Origin: Boletus sp. NGJ
Taxonomy: Eukaryota > Basidiomycota > Agaricomycetes > Boletales > Boletaceae
Assembly: GCA_019096195.1 (NCBI GenBank)
Contig: JAGTXK010000127.1
Coordinates: 50,412 to 114,411, forward strand
DNA length: 64,000 nucleotides
Direction: 5' to 3'
The notes beneath the pieces were generated by a model. The model saw only the letters and a list, made by a program, of their open reading frames with translations. It did not search any database and was not told the DNA's origin. Of the stretch, positions 1 to 11,472 are shown piece by piece. A program made the position numbers and the translations under genes. Numbering within the stretch: position 1 is the stretch's first letter; each line of letters begins with the position of its first letter.

Positions 1-2990
1 AGGTGCATGATGTCAGTAGTCATGGACAAGGGGATGCCAAGGGAATGAGAGGGTAGGAGACCTAGGATCAATGGAGGCTTCATCAGACCTGTCTCAGTCT
101 TTGTCTTGTCCCATTGAGTGGGATTATGAACAGCGACAATTTTGGTAAAATTATCAGCATAGCCAGTGGAACCGCCTGGGGGCAGCTTGAAGACATCGAT
201 ATCTGAATGGTCACTGCCATGAACAACATGATCATGAGGAGATAAAAGTGCAGGATAGTAGTGTTTGCTGCCTTCTTTTTGGCATCCCAGAACACCACAA
301 TAAAGGTGGCAGCCATTTTTTCCACTATGGCCAACCATCCCATCCCAGTAAACCAATCCAGGACCATCAGTGGTGGTGAAGACGAGATAGGGTGGGAGGT
401 GTATGAAGTATTGGTGAATGAATTCCAGATTGGCAAACCTTCTTGTTGTAAAGCAGCAAGATGGTACATCCCTGGAAAAAAATGAGTTGACATGTTTATG
501 GTCAAAGCGGGAGGGAGATGATACATTCCTGGGAATAGAAACAAGTCGACATTCTTGGGTTTGTTAGGTCCAGGGATAAGTCCACCAGGGAGGACATAAA
601 GCTTGCGATAATGTTTGTCTGGGGAAAGATTCACTAGAATCCAAATGTACATCCAACAGTCAGACTCCTTATTACTATGTAACTGTGCACCATCAAGGGA
701 AATCATGAGTACAATGTCGCTCTCTTTAATATTGCCACTAAGCACAGCACCAAGAAAGTCCCAACCAGCTATGATATCATCAAGGATAGGAATGGTTGCA
801 TTGCATCAAGGGTGATTGTATTGTTCAAGGTCATCTAGAATGGCCTGGGCACGATCCCAGAGATAGCGCATGTGTTACGCTGGGTAACAATGTGACACGT
901 TCCTGTATAATCCCCCTGTTGGATTATAGGACTAGCAGGACTTGAGGGAGTTACTCAACCTCCAGAGGCCCAACGGTTTCCTCTGACTAGGGACCAACTG
1001 CTAGCTTTACATAGAGTCCTCTCGTTACCTCTACGACCAATGGTGGAGTCTCGGATTTACCACGGAATCCCAATCCTATAAGAAGGGTGGGCAGACCGGT
1101 GCGCAGGCCTAGGAGCAGTAGCCTTCTGTCTGCTGATTCCTAGGGCTTACTGGGCCTAGTATCGGTGGCGGAGTCCCGATGTACGAGTGCCGGTGGCGGA
1201 GTCCTGGGCTTGCTGGATCAGTGGCAGAGTCCTGACCAATGACAACCAACCTCTGTTGGTCGTTGGAGTTGCTGAAGCTTTAGGAGCCTGTTACGGCAAT
1301 GACAGCGCACAAGTGCGAGGTGATGAGAAGGATTATCACAAGCACGAGGGCAAGCACCTCCAGATCGTGGGAGAAGGCTTCTGAGGTGAAGTGGAACCTT
1401 TAGCGGGAGAAGCAGTAGATTACACAGGAAGGAGTGTAGATCTAGGTTAAGGTTACATGAAGGGCCCGCGTCCCTATTTATAGGCCTTGCCTATCTAGGG
1501 CAGGCTTCGTGACGAATATAGTAATGTTTAGTCGCAGACGAAAGATTACTATAAATGGATCAGGCATGAGTCAAATGGGGAAAGTAGGAATACTGGGCTA
1601 TGCGCGAGAGAACATAGCCAAGGAGGCAATGTCTATGATCGGGTCAAAGAGAAAGAAGGCATGTATCAAATGAAATAGGAAGGCGGTGTCCATACCAAAC
1701 GGGTAGGTTCCTAAAGAGAAAGTTATGAATAACTTCCTAGAAAGGTAGTTCCGGATGGGGCAATGCCTGGGTTGGTGTCGCGGGGGAATCCCAGGGGAAT
1801 CCCTGGTCAGAGTCAAAGAATAGGTCGTCCCATAGTCCTATAGGGGGAGAAGGAAGGGGAAAAAATGTACCCCCTTCGGTAACCGTAACAGCATGTCTTT
1901 GGCACTCTCTGGATGGCGAAAACGAGTCTGGAGCTGAGGACCAAGTGGAATTGTTGTGAATTGTTGTGTAGGGACTTTGACGTGATCGTTCGAGCCCTGG
2001 AGAGTCTCCTTCCACCTAGACTTACCACACTCAGGATATTCATCAAGGGAAGCAAATGGACCTGTAAATGCCATACATGTGTTGGAACACATGTTGTGTG
2101 TGAGTGGTTCAATGCCAGTGTACATCTGGATGGTTTTCTCAACTGCATGAAAGGACAAGAAGTTGTTAACAGCTAGAAAGTGTTGTTTGAACAAACGAGC
2201 AATACAAGCATAGGCATCCTGAGAAGCGTGCTCAAGTGCAAGATAAACAGAGAGACTGAAGCAGAGACCAAGGTCATTGACAATAAGTGGAGTACGAGGT
2301 GGATCATGGAGCCGGAGTAAAGCATCTGGGTGAAGCATAGAAAAAGATTTGATGGTGGAAGCATTGCGGAGCATTTGGATAAAATGGAGAGATTCTACCA
2401 TGGGTGCAAATGTAGCGTTGCGACAAAGGTTTTCGATGTCAATAATAGGGGGTTGTCTATGCTGATAATCAATTCTCCAGTGACATGGAGATTCCAGAGA
2501 TGAAGTGGAGGGACCTAAGGGTGGTGAAAAAGGAGGTGGCAGGGGCGGATAAGGAGGATCAAGGGGTGGTGCAGGGAAGTCCTCACATTCTGGGGAAGGC
2601 AGAGGAAAAATGGGAGAATCTGGAGGGGATAATGGAGACAGATCACAAGCTGGAGGAGGTGGAGGAGAGTGGTGATGGTGTGGAGACTAGAAAAAATAAT
2701 TAAGTCACAGTCGATCCAAATAACCAGTGACTTACCTGCTGACGGCCTTGCTTGGGGTGGGCAGGCTGCCTTCGTGGTCCAGTACCTCTAGATGGTTGAG
2801 GTAGGCCTTGATACTTGGCTTCACGAATATGCTGACGCTCTTCTTCAGAACTGGCTTGGTTGAGATGCCGATGCTAGGCCAACGATGAAACAAAATGAGG
2901 TAGACCAAAGTTGTGCTTGATGCAGATGCAGTTGTAGCATATGGAGGGCATGAAGGCTTTGCAGAGGGCTGTACATTCAAGAGGATACGT
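1..2990 (-). pseudogene. Plavaka-type DNA transposon transposase, decayed and interrupted
   Basis: Read on the minus strand this is a relic of a Plavaka (CACTA-like) transposase of the kind common in Agaricomycetes. From N to C terminus I see a Cys/His-containing start near 2950-2880, a Pro-rich stretch (2700-2480), a region ending in a 'TTIPLGPQ...RHPESAKDM' type motif (2100-1895), then after an insertion 'LWDRAQAILDDLEQ' (871-820) and the family hallmark 'VLMISLDGAQL' followed by 'LIPGPNKPKN' (745-560). The final stretch reads 'GIPLSMTTDIMHL' and runs off the window at base 1. The frame is broken at about 800-815, at about 83, and by the LTR at 873-1890. Terminal repeats of the element are not visible. 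Family assignment rests on remembered motifs; confidence in 'dead transposase' is high. Confidence 0.82.
873..1890. mobile_element. Solo LTR inserted in the Plavaka relic, 5-base target duplication
   Basis: A 1,018-base segment starts TGTTAC and ends GTAACA, the inverted TG...CA ends of an LTR. It is flanked on both sides by GCATG (868-872 and 1891-1895), a 5-base target-site duplication. Removing it rejoins the transposase reading (…ESAKDM on one side, …RYLWDRAQ on the other). Both ends also carry short inner palindromes (GTTAC…GTAAC). A TATTTATA box lies near 1471 on the plus strand. There is no internal coding region, so this is a solo LTR left by recombination of a Ty3/Gypsy- or Copia-type element; which superfamily is not determinable here. 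Confidence 0.85.
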
Positions 2991-2999
2991 GGCTGCCTG

Positions 3000-3920
3000 A
3001 TGACAATACTGGTAATACTAGCAACATAGCTTTTTACGACGTACTAAGTACATTTCAACTAGGACAACTCGACCAAAAATAATGCAATAAGGATATTTAT
3101 TCTGTGGAGGAGACTATTGAGTTTGGTGATGTGCCTTGTTCTGTGCAAGACGAGTAGTTAGCAGAGTTTACAACATTGGATTCATAGCCATAACTTACAA
3201 TTGTAGCGATTGATGCTAGGATTTCTGAATTGCTCTTGGGCTCAGTAGTGTCCAGGTCATCTAGCATAGCTACGTCAAACAGCAGATATGGTAATAGAAA
3301 AATGTAAACATACCTGGTGATGATTTTCTCTTCAGCTTGCATGGTTTGATGTTGGATTGAGCAATGAGCATCTTGTCAGCATCCTTGGCTGGTGCGCAAG
3401 GTAAATCTACAAGGATGAGTGGAGTGAATACTTTAAATAGCACTTACTGAGTTCTTGAACAACATCACGGAGTTGTTCTGTGTAACCAGTGAAGTCTCAG
3501 ACAGCTGCTTGTAACACATTCTGATTTTGTTGTGCAGAGACAGTACTGCCCAGGGTTGGCGATGGTCTGACCTCAATGGTCTGTAATATATACAGTACAT
3601 GTTTCGTTAGTGGAGAGGCATTATCTAACCGAATCACAACTTACCAAGGGGCCAGGAAACTCAGAAAAATAGGTGAAGCGGTATACCTCTTGGTGTTTGA
3701 GAGGTAACTCGATGCATATCATATTCTCGTCTCGAAAGAACTTGGTAAGGGCAGCATGCACCATGGGGTAAAGGCAAGAGATTAGCTGCACATGACGAGG
3801 AAGTGGAGGAGCATTGTCGCAGCCACCCGCACATGACAGTGGCATGTACAAGTGGCATGTACATGCACCATCCATGCCATCCATGCTATAGGTGGCATGT
3901 GGCACGAGAATTCAGGCTTG
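3000..3920 (-). pseudogene. Unrecognised multi-exon reading, probably decayed
   Basis: On the minus strand a series of exon-like readings can be joined across good introns: one ending '…FTYFSEFPGPL' (to about 3648, donor GTAAGT), one with 'TIEVRPSPTLGSTVSAQQ' (about 3582-3452), one with 'APAKDADKMLIAQSNIK' (about 3405-3330) and one with 'MLDDLDTTEPKSNSEILAS' (about 3270-3200). The second contains an in-frame TGA at about 3498-3496. I do not recognise the family. It could be cargo or an accessory ORF of the neighbouring transposon, or an independent dead gene. Confidence 0.3.
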
Positions 3921-5246
3921 GACACGTCAGACATAGATTCACAGATTGCGACATAGAAACATTGTGATATCATGAATAAACAGAGATAAACATTATTCTG
4001 CATGACTAGTTTTCACTGGGCATGAATTCTGCACCCTGGGAATCGAGGCAATTAACGATCCCTATAGGCTGGACAATGTGAGGGAGCCATTTCATACTCC
4101 GATCAAGTCTTCGAAATTTCCCTCATGCCCACACCTGTACTTGTACACGAGTAATGTCAATGACCCCGTAGGTGGGTCAGTTTCGTCTCACAGGCCCTTG
4201 AGGGCGGAAGCAAGATAACGGAAGTCATAGAACCAGGGAGTGAGAGTTCAAGTGCGGATATCACCTTCGAATGAGTGTCTGGGTCACATGTTTCAAGCAC
4301 CGGTGGCATCATAAGTGGCTGCATTGGCAAATGCTTATATGCCCTATCTAATGGCGGTACACTTTGACAATGTACTTCCAACAAGATAATAAATTTTAAT
4401 TGTGTGTAATTGGATTGTAATGGTATATCACAGGACAAATTATTTTTCACTTCTTGCAAATATTTGCCCCACCTATGAGGGTCTTATAAGCCCTCATAAG
4501 GGCTTATAATTCCTTGGCAACATATATCGGGGCGACTCAACTGTCCTTTTGAATATCGGGGACCTGTACTTTTCCTGACGTACGTAGGATACCAGCTACT
4601 GACCTGCGAGAGGACGAAATGAAAAAACTTGAAGGTGGGCCACTCCGCAAGTTCTCACGCATAGACTTAGACTAAATCCTACGCGCCTCCCACTGGTTCC
4701 AATCCACTTGTGATGATGGCCTGGTTGCTCCTGTCCCTCAGTTGTTGACTGTAGAGCTTGAAGTCTCGGATTCTCCAATTCGACTCCTGGACCAAACCAC
4801 TGTGACTGAATGTGGTGAGATTCCAACAGCAGTCCACGCGGCTATTCACTGGATAATCTCTTTCCACCCCCCGAACAGCTGTCGCTTCGACTCCCCTTCC
4901 ATGCATATGGCCCGTGGCGGAATGCACTTGGGGCTTTGGCCATCGACTCACTGGCATCCCTGTGAATAGGCTATGTATTTGAACAGATCTTCCACGACTG
5001 TTCATCGTCAACTGAGGTGGGTGACGTGGCGGGCTCCGCTTCAAAGCATGCAAGCGAGGGTTGAACGAGGGTTACATCACGATCCTGTGCAATCCCCAGG
5101 CCAAACGATAGTGATCTTCAATGTGTATGCACATGCGCATGGACCAACTCTCCGCTCCCCTGACGACTCGTCACTCCACCATATTGTTCCGCTCACAAGC
5201 GCCAATACCGGTGCTTTCCACGATCCATATGACCAGAGATAGAGTC
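3921..5246. other. No gene recognised
   Basis: Short overlapping ORFs exist on both strands but none shows family motifs or a convincing exon chain. Near 3840-3900 there is a small cluster of GTGGCATGT-like direct repeats. The stretch 4990-5246 is loosely similar to 5660-5900 and forms the left end of the duplicated unit described next. Confidence 0.5.
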
Positions 5247-6210
5247 CATAGCCTCGACTATGATCGGACCTGTTCACAGCGCGGACCTTTTTTTGCCATC
5301 ACAACACCGCCTCCCAGCATTTGTGATGGCAAAAAAAGGTCCGCGCTGTGAACAGGTCCGATCATAGTCGAGGCTATGATGTCACAAATACACTCCGTGA
5401 AACCTCATTCTCTTCATTTTCCCCGCCAGATACGAATTCGGGGTTGGTCCCCCAGGGTCAACTTGTAATATCAGTCGTGGCTGGGGCTCAAGACGCCGCC
5501 AGGGGAGGGGACGCAGAGGTGAGCATCTTTATTCTCTTCCGTTCGTTGTTCTAGCCATCGGAGGTAATCTTAATTTATTTGAGCTGAACCCGTCCTACCA
5601 ACACCATCACATCGGCCCTTGCCGCCCCCCTGATTGGCTCTCACGGATCTTAGGGAATTTTGCACTGGCACCATTCCTGTTCAGAATCCTGTGCAATCGC
5701 AAATGGTACTCGGGCATATCTTGCGTTACCTGCAATTAACCCGAGTCAGGGCTTATTGATTCTATGTACGGCCAACACCGCTCCATCGTCTGTTGGGACA
5801 TGGGTATGGAGTGACTCTGGCTCCACGTCCGACTGCCCCACAAACACCCATATCATCGCTTACCGTTATCCATATGACCTGATGCGTCATAAAACCCGTC
5901 CCCCTAAACAGGCGTCGACTATTAATAAGTCCATTCATATTATGGACCTTTTTTGCTGTCACAAGGCCCTGAGGAGGCTCAATTATGGAGTTCAGATGCG
6001 TAACAAATACGGTAAGTTCTCGATCGAGATCCTGGGTTTTAGACGTCGTATTTCGTCTAATACCCAAAAACAAACTCCGCGAATTTGTAACGTCCTTCAT
6101 TTCCCCATCCGCTTCGAATTCGGGGGTTGGTTCTCGTGATGGAGTGGGACTGAATGCGCCGCTAGGGGTGAGCACATCTCCATGATCTTTCTCTCCCTTC
6201 GCCTTTCTAG
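5050..6210. repeat. Diverged tandem duplication (two units of about 0.6 kb)
   Basis: Two stretches, roughly 5050-5560 and 5660-6210, align in the same order with clear divergence. Shared landmarks are 'ATCCTGTGCAATC' (5080 and 5688), 'GATCCATATGACC/TATCCATATGACC' (5222 and 5868), the 'GGACCTTTTTTTGCCATCACA' block (5284, and 'GGACCTTTTTTGCTGTCACA' at 5944), 'ACGAATTCGGGG/TCGAATTCGGGG' (5432 and 6115) and 'TTCTAGCCA(T/C)CGG' (5548 and 6207). The shared blocks alternate with GTGAGC…TAG-like stretches, so the unit may once have been an exon-intron segment. No protein family is recognised on either strand. Confidence 0.55.
5247..5378. repeat. 57-base perfect inverted repeat with 18-base spacer
   Basis: Bases 5247-5303 are the exact reverse complement of 5322-5378, separated by 18 bases. 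Transcribed in either direction this would fold into an uninterrupted 57-bp hairpin. The left arm lies in a context shared with the neighbouring duplicated unit (5944-5965), whereas the second unit has no right arm, so the inverted arm was probably added after or during the duplication. Confidence 0.95.
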
Positions 6211-7172
6211 CCACCGGCAGTAAAGTGGTGAACGTTGTTACGCGACACACCGTTCTGGCTGAACTCAGCCAGCCACCGTCACGTTGGTCCGCCCGCGGAT
6301 CACACAACGACCGACGGCCACCATGCTCCATCAATCTCAGCACATCTAGAGATCGACTGCCCCTCCTCGGTTACCAGGCACAGTCCAATCTTTGACGCGT
6401 CGCTTTCGTGTATCCGTACGTACGCCGTGTTGACGTTCATGTGGCCAACGCCGATCGAACCGGGGCATTCTGAAAGGTGCTCCTCTAAGCCCGCCCAATC
6501 TGATGATGATCATAATGAAGCCACTCGTTCGTAATCTACATTCTCCACCGGCAATGCTTGGCGTCGGTCCGCTGCTGCGGATCACAAGCAACGCGACAAT
6601 CTTACCACGACAATACTGTACGCATCTCAACTGCAGAGATCAAACACGATCGGAGATGTCGACATGAACTTTCAACCCATCCGTCCCAATCGGAACTGCT
6701 CGTCGACGGATTGGGTCATACTTATCGTCGCACTGTGAGCAGTCGTGTTCAGAAATAAGTGCGCAGTGAGCACGACGAGCCCGATTTAATCGCCCCGACG
6801 TCGACGCTCGGGAGAACGTGGAAATGGTACCTTTTTTCAAACTTATCGCGCCTGTCCTCGTACGCTTGATTATTTTTTTGGGGGGGTAAACTGCGTCTCG
6901 TCTGGGGTGTGATGACAAGGTCCCAGTCACTCGGTGACGTGTCAAATTGCGAGGGGGGATAGGATGCAGCACATCCATTGAATTTTGCTCTGGTGCCGCG
7001 CGCCAGAGGGAGCTCCATGCACAGTAGTCTGTATCGATCATCGTGTGACGACAGACGGGAAACCCCCGAGTCTCCCGCACAAAAGATTCAATACACGTCC
7101 CATTTATCTATTGGTACAATCAACACGTCTCGCACGAACATACACCAAAAAAAAAAATCTTCCAGACCGACA
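6211..7172. other. No gene recognised; downstream of zinc-finger gene
   Basis: ORFs here overlap in several frames without motifs. Faint repeats of 'GGTCCGC…GCGGATCACA' (6289 and 6576) hint that the duplication to the left extends into this stretch. The segment from 7110 to 7172 probably holds the 3' UTR of the minus-strand zinc-finger gene. Confidence 0.45.
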
Positions 7173-7700
7173 TCACACACCCTCTACACACGCATGCCCC
7201 GTCCCCCTTCTCGAAAACACCTTGCCACACACCTCACACCGCCACCGCAACAGCCCCAAATGCACCGTCAACACGTGCCTGACGACGCTCCCTCGCAGCA
7301 TCGGTGGGACACGGCAGTCGCGCCAGTGACAGTCGACGTGGACTTTTTCGTTGCCACGGACGTCATGGGCGTAGCGGAAATGGTCGCAGGCGAGTTTAGG
7401 GTCTTGGGAGAGGGGAGCACCGCAGATGGAAGGGGATTCGTCCGGGGAGACCCATTGGCAGGCCAGGTAAGGTTTGGAGACGGGGGTGGTGGCGGTGACG
7501 GTGACGGATGGGGATAGGGACGGGGACGGGGACGTATGGGTGGTGATGAGGGTAGGCAGGACATCTGGTATGTCGGCGAGGAGCTGCGCAAGGAATTCGG
7601 CGCTGAGAGATGAATGCGTCAGCCCCTCATGGACATCAACGGTAATGACATACAGTGGATCGGGCGTGTTTTCTTGTTGATGAGCGTGGTCGTCGCACAT
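7173..7700 (-). CDS. Small C2H2-type zinc-finger protein (paralogue A)
   Basis: A two-exon gene, 7654-7700 and 7173-7602 on the minus strand, joined across a 51-base intron (GTATGT…CTCAG) to give 158 residues. The C-terminal two thirds carry Cys/His pairs: a degenerate finger 'CQWV…CGAPL…HFRYAH', a second 'CHWRDC…RHVLTVH' and a third 'CEVCGKVFSRRGTGHAC'. The middle is Ser/Pro/Thr-rich. The intron falls in the same codon (phase 2, after 'NTPDP') as in the second copy at 36369-36942, and reading through it would give a less conserved segment, which supports the splice. Likely a nuclear DNA- or RNA-binding protein; its target is unknown. Confidence 0.75.
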   Translation of the reverse strand: MCDDHAHQQENTPDPLYVITVDVHEGLTHSSLSAEFLAQLLADIPDVLPTLITTHTSPSPSLSPSVTVTATTPVSKPYLACQWVSPDESPSICGAPLSQDPKLACDHFRYAHDVRGNEKVHVDCHWRDCRVPPMLRGSVVRHVLTVHLGLLRWRCEVCGKVFSRRGTGHACVEGV

Positions 7701-10496
7701 ATTTAGCGAGATTGTATTTCGACGACTGAAGGTCTCTCAATCGTTTCCACAGACGGGGAGGGGGTGAGGGACGAGGGGGTGAACACAGCTGGCTTTTAAA
7801 GCACACACCAAACAGTGGATCGGAATGCTCGAGTGCGTTCGAAGCTTCCTCTCGCCTCTCCAACAACCGGAAGTCTGCGATACGTTGCACAGCACTGCGA
7901 GCCCCCACTCGTACGCTGATTTATCGATCAGATCCCCGTCACACGCTAGCCAACAAAAATCGCCACGTGTGGAGCTGTTGATGGACAGGTTAGCACACCG
8001 AGAGGGTTTGATCTGACGCACCCCTGATGACAATGAGGCTTGGCAAAACGCATTCGCTAGCCGCGCTATTGAATTCCTTCCCTCGATGGTGCAGTCGCAT
8101 CCAGGATGGGTATCTTGATCAGACGGGGTCTTCATCGCCGACAGGGGAGTTCACGACAGCTGCTGTTACTATCGACGCCAAACTGTACCCTTCCCGGAAA
8201 CCGTGTCGTAAGTCACAATGATGCACCTCCGATGATTGGACCATCTGGACACGAACACGGGTGGTCCTGAGCTGCTAGCAATCGCAACAACGTCATGCCC
8301 AGCCCAATGTGGAGATAAGGCATGCTGTCAGAATATGCTCGATCCAACCACGTCCATGAACGACACGCACAGCGGATCTGGGGTGCTGGTGTAGGGTGTC
8401 AGCGTCTGAACGGGAGAGGGGCGATGTGAGGCGACAAACGAAACAATGAGGTATTCATTTCCGTTCCGATGATACGTCACGCGAGACGAAAATATGCCAT
8501 CCCCACTCAACTCTCGCAAAGTCGGGCGACCCAGGAGCGACCAAGGGCCGTAATAGTAGCCAACCTCCATTAACCCTTTCAGGCGCAGGCTGTCCAGCGG
8601 CACTGTTAGGTTTCGAAAGACGAGATCGGTGACGCTAGCCTATTTGGGACCCACCCGCCCAAGCTACATCCGCAGTGTGCCCATCAAGCCGACTTGGTGG
8701 CAACATAGCCAGTCAATCACCACGCGCAAATGCGATGACCCTACGCACATCAGCATCAATGGAATTCATCCGAGAAGCGGGGGAATATATCCCGTCCGTC
8801 CCGGATATTGCATGCCTCGTCTTTTTGTTCAGGTGGATGTCAACATATCGGCGTAGTCGGATGGAGCGATCCGATGCGGTTAAGTACTGCAGCTTGTCCA
8901 GGGTCAGGTTTAGAAATCAATATCCGAGGGCCTGGCGGGGGATAAGGCGGACACGACCATCGAGGCTGTTCAGACTAAGCGTTAAACAGATAACCTACCC
9001 GATCGTGTTGGGTGCACTCTGATGCGCCACGACGGATGTCGATGACATCGCCAGGCACTGACGCTAGCACGGTGCCTGGCAAAAAGACAAATGAGCGCGA
9101 TGCGGGGAGGAGGGGCCTATCGGGCCGTCATCTCTCCGCCTGGACGTCTTTTTTTTTCCAAAACATGCAACGCTGATCCCCTCGCGCGCGATGCTTGCCA
9201 TTTTTCTGACGCTTCGCGTGAGAAGACGCACACCAAAAGGTTCTCCCGGACGGAGAGGGATATGAAACGACGTTAGAGGGATCGCATCGAGGGAGCTGGC
9301 GGGGGAAGGAACACTTTTTTTTTTTTTTTGATAACACCCGCGTGTTGTGCCTGACGCGCTTGCAGGGGTTAGGAGTACACGCACGAATGGGACTCTGATG
9401 GTTGACAAATGAAGGAATGGAAGTTCCAGTTAAATATCGAGATAGATTCCACGAGGTAGTGTCTAGGCTGAATGGCCGAGGGCTTTCAGGTGTGGTGGTG
9501 GTCGTGTCAGGTTAGAGTAGCTGGGAACCACTTGAGAGTTCCGGGGTTGAGGGACTCCGAAATGTGTGTCGTGCGACGCTCCGGCCTGGTCTCAATCACA
9601 TCGTTTGCAGCTAGTGCTGCATTCGAAGTGAACCTAGTTCGTTGAATGTGGCGTTGAAACGGTCCAGGTGACATAGTGACATAGAAATGAGTAATCTTTT
9701 CCCATCTGCAAGGCAACTTCGAGGAGTCGGCCAACGCGCGTCTTCACACCGCCAGTTTTATTCAATAGCTGTAGCCTCAGCCTGTAGGTACCGGAAAACG
9801 ATATTGTTGCTCCAGTCTCCTCATTCGCGGAAGAACACTGAACAGTGGGTAAGATACTTTTCAATGAGTTTATTGTCGCATGACCATACGCTAGTTGTCA
9901 AGCACGAGTGACTACGGCACTATACCACCCTTGTGTAAAATCAACCAGCAAATTTTGTAGATGACTGGCTCCGGCGAGGCTGTCGGTGCTGCAGACGTCT
10001 GTGGACCGTGGACCTCCATGTATGAATATATGAATAGGGGATCCGACCAAAAATGGTAGGAGGAAGCGATATAAGCTTTCTCAGAGAGTACTGTAGTACG
10101 CTCAGAAGAGTCGTCCCAGACAAGATAGCGTCACGAGTCTGGGTATTGAGCTCCGGGTCGTTGGCGTTGGACCTCAACCGTGTATGATCTGAATCGCCAA
10201 GTGGGCATCGACAATGACATGTTGGGCATGGGTGACTATTCCCGCTTGAAAGACGAAGACCAAGCCACAGCAGAGCGGGGATGAATATTTGAATTCTGAA
10301 TCCAAGTACAGCCCTCTGAGTCGACCGTAGTTGGACCAAGTAAAACGACCTGAATTTCGGGGTGGTTCGTGCAAGAAAGCAGTGCCGATCAGTTATTACT
10401 TTCACACCGAGCCGCGGCAACATGTCGACGCGTGTCCGCTCGGAACCAGAAAATACAAACAATAACCACCTTAGCTTCGATCTCTGTTCCTTCCTA
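7701..10496. other. Long stretch without a convincing gene
   Basis: Several ORFs of 60-200 codons occur on both strands. The most protein-like is on the minus strand at 8328-8603, containing 'VGYYYGPWSLLGRPTLREL' and 'TYHRNGNEYLIVSFVASH', but it lacks a recognisable domain and a clear upstream exon. Homopolymer runs lie at 9149-9158 and 9317-9329 (T). The last 400 bases contain the presumed promoter of the OPA3-like gene. Confidence 0.4.
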
Positions 10497-11340
10497 ATGG
10501 CCACCGTCAAACTCGCCACCCTCGTCATCCGTGTACAGTTCATCCCCTCCCTTGAAACTTTCCCTCTCACTCACCAACACCCCCAGACCATCGCCAAACC
10601 CATTTCTGCCCAGCTCAGAAACCAAGCGAAACAGTACGTCTCGCTCGTCTTGCTCACCCTCGTCACCAGCAGCATAGAATGACACTGCACACTACCCCAC
10701 GTACCAATCGCACGCACCCGAACCCACGCATCGCATCCACACCCACACCACAGACACGACACCTTTCGCAACCTCTGCATCTCCCTCGCTCAAAAAATGC
10801 ACACCGCCGAAATCTCCCTCCGGACCAACATCCTCGGTGAACCCGCCCGTCACCACATCCGACCCTTGTCCGAAACAAAGTACGTCCCCCCTTACCCCAT
10901 TCCTCACTCACTCACTCACTCACTCACTCACTCACCACGCCACGACCCACAGAGCCATCGAAAACGGCGCCAACGCACTCGCCGAATCCTTCCTCTTTGC
11001 CGTCGCCGCCGCCCTCATCCTCGGCGAAACGTACCGTACGTCTTCTAAACAGTCCAAACGCCGCGACGATGTCGACGAGAAACTCGATAATCTGCTTGGT
11101 GCCGTCGAGAGGTTGCAAGAGGCGACGACGGCGGTCGAGGGCGCGTTGGAGGGGGTGAGGGAGGAGGTCGAGCGGGAACAGAAGCGGAGGGAGGCGTTGG
11201 AGAGGGTCGTGGAGAGGTTGGTGGGGTTGGGGAAACGAGGTGGCGGGTTGGGAGATGCGTCGGTGTGGGAAGGGACGCCATTGAGCGCGCCGAGAGTGGG
11301 GATTGTGCGCAGCCCGGATCATTCGACCTCCTCGTCATGA
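10497..11340 (+). CDS. OPA3-like mitochondrial protein
   Basis: Four exons: 10497-10532, 10587-10633, 10754-10879 and 10953-11340, all GT-AG. The protein of about 198 residues starts 'MATVKLATLVIR', continues 'TIAKPISAQLRNQAKQ', 'FRNLCISLAQ', 'LRTNILGEPARHHIRPLSE' and 'AIENGANALAESFLFAVAAALILGE', which is the OPA3 (PF07047) pattern in order. A hydrophobic segment sits at 'FLFAVAAALILG', followed by a predicted coiled coil (Glu/Arg-rich, about residues 120-175) and a low-complexity tail. OPA3 proteins associate with mitochondrial membranes and influence mitochondrial morphology; the biochemical role is not settled. The start is fixed by the conserved N terminus. The gene converges on the glucosidase gene, their stops being 133 bases apart. 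Confidence 0.92.
10903..10935 (+). repeat. (ACTC)n microsatellite inside an OPA3 intron
   Basis: About eight copies of the tetranucleotide lie in the third intron of the OPA3-like gene, between donor GTACGT at 10880 and acceptor CACAG ending 10952. Confidence 0.9.
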
Positions 11341-11472
11341 CTGGCAAGTGTATTTATCCATATACAACGTTTTACAGTTCGGTATGCTACACGACCAAGG
11401 AAATGCGGCGTCCTTGTAATATCTGTTACAATAAGATATATACCAGCTCTTGCTCACCAGGAATGGATCATT
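11341..11472. other. Convergent 3' intergenic spacer
   Basis: A 132-base spacer between two converging stop codons. It includes AATAAG (about 11431) and ATACAA-type signals usable for 3'-end formation on both strands. Confidence 0.5.

Noticed and set aside
2485-2703. Plus-strand Glu/Lys-rich ORF
   Set aside because: Antisense to the Pro-rich N-terminal region of the Plavaka transposase relic.
6978-7517. Long plus-strand ORF opposite the zinc-finger gene
   Set aside because: It is antisense to a gene with clear finger motifs and lacks any motif itself.
8328-8603. Possible third member of the zinc-finger family, because it contains 'TSTPDPL' before a GTGCGT donor
   Set aside because: The match is limited to six residues; no finger motif follows downstream.
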